Assembly (NCBI GenBank): GCA_049999805.1
Contig: JBNGIO010006274.1
Coordinates: 1 to 25,041 of the forward strand
Reading direction: 5' to 3'
Length of the DNA stretch: 25,041 bases
DNA from: Folioceros fuciformis
Taxonomy: Eukaryota > Anthocerotophyta > Anthocerotopsida > Anthocerotales
The position numbers were made by a program, and so were the translations under genes. Of the stretch, positions 20,201 to 25,041 are shown piece by piece. Numbering within the stretch: the first letter of the stretch is position 1; every line of letters begins with the position of its first letter. Under the pieces are notes generated by a model, which did not search any database, was not told the origin of the DNA, and was given only the letters and a program-made list of their open reading frames with translations.

Positions 20201-23200
20201 TTCTAGCACAGGTAGTCTGTAGGTGAGACCTCTGCCCGGGTGCGGAGACTTTCTTCCGTGTTGGCAGTTGCCCTTTCAAGGTTCGCAACATGGAGCTGGA
20301 ATTTGCTAACTCTTTCTTCAAAGCTCCTCTTTTCGTCTTCTAGCTTGGCCTCCACGACCTATGCTCACACGCTTTAGTGGTCAGCCTTAAGGTGCTCTAG
20401 AGCCAGAAGGAAAGGCTTGGCGTTTGTTTGATTGTTGAGGTCAGATTCACCTGCAGATGGTTCATTCCATTGATAAGAGTCTGTTCCCTTTCCTTCACAG
20501 AAAGATTATTAGCTTGAACTTCTGCAGCCATATGCTCCAGTTGATTCTGAGCCTCCAGAACTTTCGACTCCTGATCAACATAGCAATATGATTGCAAGAA
20601 CAATTCACGTTTATGTCTCTGTATAAACGGGCTAGAGATTTTCATGTCCTTAGAGAAACGGCTGAGCAATTGCAACATAAGGGCAACAGTGCTTCGTCGT
20701 GCTACCTTCGAGCGGAGCAAAGTCTCTCTTTGTATCAAGGAGTCTTGCTGCTTTGTCAGTTTCTCAGCACACTCCTTCACTTTCGAATGAGATACTTCAA
20801 TGTTTTGTTGCTTCAATTCGAGTTTCGCTGCGAGCTGCTCTAACACTTGAATACTGTCTGTTACTTGTGATCCCATTCTTTCTATTTGGAGCTGCATCTC
20901 GTTCTGCCATAACGCAAATAATCTGAGAGGAGACTTTTAAGGAGCCTATGACAATGCGCTTGCACAGAAACATTTCAGATGCAGAATGGCGATTGATGGT
21001 GGGTTCAAGAATGCGGACCAGCCGCTGTACGTATAATTCGAGATCCGCTTTATCCTTGACAATGCCTTTGATCTTTTCCTCGAGGCTGCATTCCAATTGG
21101 GTCTGCCACAGTTGTAGCGCTTCCTTGTGGATGCTTAACTCCTCAAAACCTCGAGCTGCTTCAGACTTCAGACTGCGTTTCATAGCTTCTAACTCTTCCA
21201 TACGAGCCTTATAGTTCTTCACATCCTCATGGACCTAATCAGCAGCAAATCGGTTCACTAGATCAGGTGCTGCGAGGTACGTACAGGCACTAAATTGAAA
21301 ATCACTTACACCATGGCTGTCCGACGAAAGGCCTGGTACCACATCACTCTAACATCCACTCTCTACGAGGAGCCTAGCTTGAGTAAAGAAAGTCAACACG
21401 ACTCGAGTCAAAGTAGCCAGGATCTTACTTGCTGTAACAGCTCTTCATGTTTACTGCGGAGTCCTTTGCTTACATAGCATATCCTTGATTCCATTTCTGA
21501 CAAATTCCTTGTAGCTTTTAAGACCTTCTCCTGCTCTTCATGCAACTTCTCCATCTCCCTCTTGATGTCTGCATGTTTTTGGTCTTGCATTGCTGATCTT
21601 TTGACCAAGGTACTTTCCCTTCTTTTCAGCTCCTCCGACAGCCCTTGTTGCTCTTCTAACAGCTTTTGATGGAGAAGCTCACAGTGCTCTTGCTTGCCCC
21701 GAACTCTAATTTCAAGTTCCTGGATGGAATCTCTCTGCTGCAATAACTCCGTCTCTCTGTTTATCAGTCCTCCTTCCCACTCCTGAAGCCTTCTGTCCAT
21801 TGTCCGAATGTACTGATCCACTTCTTGACGATCTTTTGAAATGCACGCTCTTGCTGTATCTACACTTTGCCTAGCACTGTCGACATCTAACTTAGCTTCT
21901 TGTACTTGTTTCTGCAGGCACTGCAGCATATTTTCTTTTTCCATGAGCTTGTCCTCCATTTCCTGAAAGAGGACAGCTGTTTTTGTTTTCTCTTCCTCTG
22001 CTAGGGCAATGTCCTGTTCAAGTTGCTTTTTCTGTGCCATGACATCATCTTGCATTTTGCTACAAGCTAGCAATTGCGCTTCAGCATCTCTATCCTTTGC
22101 AGCGACCTGACGTAGTTTTTCCTGTATTTTCGATTTCTCTTTCGTTATAACCTCCAGATCTTCATGCAGGCGCTGGGAAACTATCCTGACCTCTTCCTGA
22201 AGTGTGGAGATCTCCAGTGCTCTCGCATCTATGGCTGATTCTCGGACAAACAAATTTGCCGATCTCTTCTGGACGTCTGCTAGTGAGGCTGCTGCTTCTT
22301 TCTCGCACTCAGACACGGCCTGTGACATGATGACGGGTAGTTAATGTTGAAGGCAAGAACATTCGTCCAAAAAGCACTTTGACCACCGAAGTTACAACTC
22401 ATAGGGAAAGGAATGGTGAAGACACCTTTCGGCGCTCCTGAAGATGGCTAACCCAGAGAGAGAGAGTCTCTCGCTCTTTAGCCAAATTCAATCGTTCCTC
22501 CTCAACAGTGCGACACTTCTCCTCCACCAGCTTTTCCAACGCAGAAACCCGTTCAACCTCCTTAGCAGCACTTGCTCTGATGTTAGCCACCTCGTCCTCT
22601 ATTTTCAACAATCTAACAGTTTCTTTCTCCAAAACGATAGCCCACTTCTGCAAGTGGGTTTCTCTACCAAACAACGCAACCAATCGCTTGCATATCGAGA
22701 TAACAGGGCCCGCCCAGTTGTCCGCACTGGCATCTTCAGCAAGAAGTGAGAGACCATCTAAGTGCTTGGAAGCCGATGAAAAGCCAGAAAGGTATTCTCT
22801 AATCTCGGAACCTACTTTCCCAGAATGATTCAAGCTATGCCAATAGTCCTGCAAGGTTTTGTCCTTCTGTTCAAACTGTTGCAAGACATCTCGTAAACAC
22901 GAACACAGTGTCTGCAGTACCACCTTCCCCGTCTCCACAACCTTGGCAGATGCTTCCACATCCGCTACCCCTACCTCCTGTTTCTGCTAAGGGCAGCCAA
23001 TGTCGTCTCAGAAAAACCGCTGAAGTATGTACCTTCAATCAACTTTCATGGGCAGAAAAGCGATCAGTCCTCACCTTGGCCCAGTTTTGCGCCGAACCAT
23101 CCTGGGCTGGAAATCGAAGTTTGCTCTCTTTAATAAGCCTTTTCTTGGAAAAAGGGCTAGCAATCCCTCCATCGGGAACCAATGCTATCCCCGCCCCCTG

Positions 23201-24384
23201 CAGTACGACAGCAGCTTCCCATCACCTCTTCACACAAAGACTCAAACTACAGAAAAAAAAACCATCCAAATCGAATTCGAATTCGAATTCCAATGCCAGC
23301 GTCCCAGTCACCGACCAGAATTGCCTCATAGCCCATCCTTACCTTAAGCCGATGTCCATGTGGCTTGTCAGGAAAAAGCGCATGACACCCATCCCAAGAC
23401 TCGTTCCTGGCTTGCTCCCTCTTCGCCGAACGCTCACGAACAGAGTCATCCAACTGACAATTCGACTCCCTGTCCGAACTCGGAGCTCCATCAGGGAGCG
23501 AACGTGACAGCCGTGCATCGTCACGACCACCAGACAGCTTCTCCGGGGGCCCTTTCCCCGAAGAGTAGATAGCTGGATCCGAAGCTGCAAAAGCAGAGAT
23601 TCTTCCATCCCTGTCCAACAAGCGCCGACCAAGTTCCTGGAAAATATTTCGCCTTCCAGAATCCCCCGACCTGTAAGTCTGAACATCCGAATTGTCCCTC
23701 TGCTTCTCTCGCCCGCTCACGGTCCCAGTAGTGGCCACAGCGGCAGCCCGAGACGAATTGGAGCCACCAGCCGAAGCAATGGGACCTTTCACCCTCCCCT
23801 TGTCCAGGACACTCGCCGGGCCGCGATGTGCAGGCGTGGTCCTCCCGGCGTACCCCGCGAAAGACACCGTGCTGCCGCGTTGCCTGCTGATCCCTGCCCG
23901 CCGGTCCCCGTTCCCGTCCTCGTCCGAGCACTCCCGACTGGTCGGCGAGCCGTCCAGGAGCTCGGTCCTGGCACGGGACTTCCCTCTCCCTCTCCCGCTC
24001 GCTCTGCTCAGCTTGGGGGAAAATCGCAAATTCGGCGATCGCTTCCGCGCCTGGCTCGGAGTCGCGTATTGCAGTCCCTCCTGGAACGAGCTCAAAAGGT
24101 GCGGAGAAGAGGCTAACGACGTTTTCGTCTCGTCACGCTCCGCCGATTTCCTCTGGAAACTCAGCCACTGCGTGCAAGAACAAGCGGAAGAAGCAGCGAG
24201 CGTGAGCGGGGAGGGAGAGCGGAGACGGATACACGGACGCCCGGGGCTCTAGGCAGCGCGTCACCTGATTCTCCAGCTGCTCGAACCGCTTGGCGATGTC
24301 CTGGATAACCGGCGTCTCCTGAGGAGCCTGGAGCGGGCCCGGCCTGCGCAAGCCCTTGCCCGCGTGCTCCATCTTGAGTACCAT
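17227..24384 (-). CDS. Large coiled-coil protein, about 1,868 aa, function unknown
   Basis: Model (complement): 24384..24265, 24080..23343, 23197..23075, 22983..22426, 22319..21429, 21234..21031, 20903..20706, 20570..20451, 20358..20230, 20136..19896, 19785..19298, 19219..19079, 19025..18979, 18835..17227; phases are consistent. The N-terminus (MVLKMEHAGKG, RFEQLENQ) leads into a basic, Ser/Arg-rich disordered region (residues about 41-330), a helical region (330-420), then nearly continuous Glu/Lys/Gln-rich coiled coil (about 430-1,100, broken patches to 1,240), a disordered linker, a second coil (about 1,607-1,730) and a Ser-rich basic tail ending SPYGSSKE. There are no motor, membrane or catalytic motifs. 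The architecture resembles cytoskeletal, centrosomal, nuclear-matrix or meiotic structural proteins, but I cannot place it. Boundaries at 20.2 and 18.8-19.3 kb are weakest, and two genes rather than one remain possible. Confidence 0.7.
20571..20705 (-). other. Stop-free 135-base intron in the coiled-coil gene
   Basis: Donor AAG|GTAGCAC at 20705 and acceptor TTGATCAG|GAG at 20571. The segment is 45 codons with no in-frame stop. The flanks are heptad-rich (LIQRETLLRSK before, ESKVLEAQNQLEHMAAEVQ after), while the segment itself (VARRSTVALMLQ, SPFIQRHKREL) is not coiled-coil-like. This favours an intron over coding sequence. Confidence 0.65.
22984..22989 (-). other. Tandem NAGNAG splice acceptor
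   Basis: The complement reads CCCTTAGCAG|AAACAG before exon 4 of the coiled-coil gene. Both TAG and CAG preserve phase 0, so use of the first would add one Gln (QKQEVG versus KQEVG). This is a typical arrangement for single-residue splice variation. Confidence 0.55.
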
Positions 24385-24898
24385 GGCGGCACCACGGGAA
24401 CCGAGGATCAGAGCATGTGCGCAATCTTTGCATTCGCGACGGGGTGGAGGGAATGGCAACCGAGCACGAGGCGAATCCTGGGAGGGTGATCGGTGCAGGC
24501 AACTCGCGGCTGGAGCGTCGACTCCATAGCCACCATCTGCTTCGCTTCCGTGCAGGCGCGGGACGCGAATTCGCGTCTCGATCGCGTCTGGCTTGGCCAG
24601 GACAGGAGAGAACAGCACAGGACAGGAAGGGGCCTGGCCGCTGCGACGCGGCAGCACCGGAAGTGAGGTTCTTGGCGGGTTTGCACGCGCCAACTGCTAT
24701 CGGCATTTTCCTGCTTTTAGCCGGTGTTAAGCGCGGGGTTTTGAAATTGACGACGCTTGGCTTTGGATGGTATGAACTCTGTAAATAAATAGGTATGTAT
24801 CGTGTACATGGGAGTGGTGCTTGTTGACATATGCTATGTGCATGGATTGATGTTGGGTACTTTGCAGAGCGGGGCGCTGATCGATTGCGGAAGCGGCC
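24385..24898. promoter_or_regulatory. Divergent promoter region between coiled-coil and TFIIB-like genes
   Basis: The two start codons face away from each other across 514 bases, so both promoters must share this interval. The left half is GC-rich and the right half (from about 24720) more AT-rich. No clear TATA box is assigned. A minus-strand frame stays open through much of it in phase with the coiled-coil ATG, but it has no upstream ATG. Confidence 0.55.
24793..24867 (+). other. Possible 5' UTR intron of the TFIIB-like gene
   Basis: AATAG|GTATGTATC at 24793 and TACTTTGCAG at 24867 match donor and acceptor consensus well, giving a 75-base intron that ends 31 bases before the start codon. 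Transcript evidence is needed to accept it. Confidence 0.4.
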
Positions 24899-25041
24899 AT
24901 GGATTCCGTGGCGACTTGCCGGGCATGTGGGGAGGAGAGCGTGGTGCTGGATCCCGTCTCCGGCTTGATGGCATGTGAGGCATGCGGGCGCCTGGCTGAT
25001 GATGCTCCGATTTTGTTGTCTGGGGACGCAGCTCAGTATAT
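24899..25041 (+). CDS. TFIIB-family zinc-ribbon protein, N-terminal part, cut by the right window edge
   Basis: An ATG at 24899 (context GCGGCCATGG) opens a frame running 47 codons to the window edge: MDSVATCRACGEESVVLDPV, then SGLMACEACGRLADDAPI. The CxxC-(15)-x-CxxC spacing, with Asp and the Val/Leu-rich beta-hairpin between the pairs, matches the N-terminal zinc ribbon of TFIIB-related factors (TFIIB, BRF, plant BRP, Rrn7-type), which recruits RNA polymerase to promoters in the nucleus. Cyclin-fold repeats, which would separate these subfamilies, lie beyond the window. It is the only recognised plus-strand gene here. Another protein with the same ribbon cannot be excluded. Confidence 0.7.
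   Translation, partial: MDSVATCRACGEESVVLDPVSGLMACEACGRLADDAPILLSGDAAQY

Noticed and set aside
23273-23290. Three GAATTC units in tandem, suggestive of a cloning linker
   Set aside because: They sit inside a normal intron of the coiled-coil gene (23342-23198) with continuous native sequence on both sides, so a short microsatellite is simpler.
24403-24693. Upstream extension of the coiled-coil reading frame
   Set aside because: The frame is open, but there is no ATG before 24384 and the composition is Arg/Pro-rich, as expected of a GC-rich 5' UTR.
1-25041. CRISPR arrays, bacterial operons, rRNA or tRNA genes
   Set aside because: None was seen. The genes are spliced and eukaryotic, and no tRNA-like T-loop or direct-repeat array was found by eye apart from the 50-bp triplet repeat.

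Overview
This is nuclear DNA of a green plant, most likely a non-seed streptophyte such as a bryophyte, lycophyte or charophyte alga. The evidence is spliced genes with GT-AG introns of roughly 75-880 bases, a land-plant-type DHHC palmitoyltransferase, a plant-specific DOG1 domain, and a hybrid histidine kinase with a MASE1-type sensor. I cannot name the species. A run of exactly 100 N at 12874-12973 is an assembly gap. Exon models were built by eye from protein continuity, splice dinucleotides and phase.

Layout: (1) 1-330, minus: 5' end of an unrecognised gene cut by the window edge. (2) 331-1266: spacer with three tandem 50-bp repeats, each carrying TGAGTCA. (3) 1267-5466, minus: six-exon MASE1 hybrid histidine kinase of about 1,167 aa, whose upstream region carries a GGGGAC hexanucleotide repeat on the mRNA strand. 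(4) 6283-9181, minus: six-exon gene whose predicted 452-aa product joins a DOG1 domain to C-terminal ankyrin repeats. (5) 9182-12041: gene-poor spacer with a strong inverted repeat and doubtful plus-strand coding fragments. (6) 12042-13922, minus: two-exon DHHC S-acyltransferase with the assembly gap in its intron. (7) 13923-16355: spacer with simple repeats. (8) 16356-16870, minus: a tentative small gene. (9) 17227-24384, minus: an approximately 14-exon gene for a coiled-coil protein of about 1,868 aa that I do not recognise. (10) 24385-24898: divergent promoter. (11) 24899 to the right edge, plus: first exon of a TFIIB-family zinc-ribbon protein.

No operon or shared pathway is expected or seen. 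Nearly all recognised genes lie on the minus strand, and the TFIIB-like gene is the exception. The most notable items are the DOG1-ankyrin fusion, which unites two domain types that meet in trans in TGA factor-NPR1 signalling, and the MASE1 histidine kinase. The kinase also has a GC-AG intron at its His box, a stop-free 129-base intron directly after the phospho-accepting Asp, and a G-rich repeat upstream of its start.
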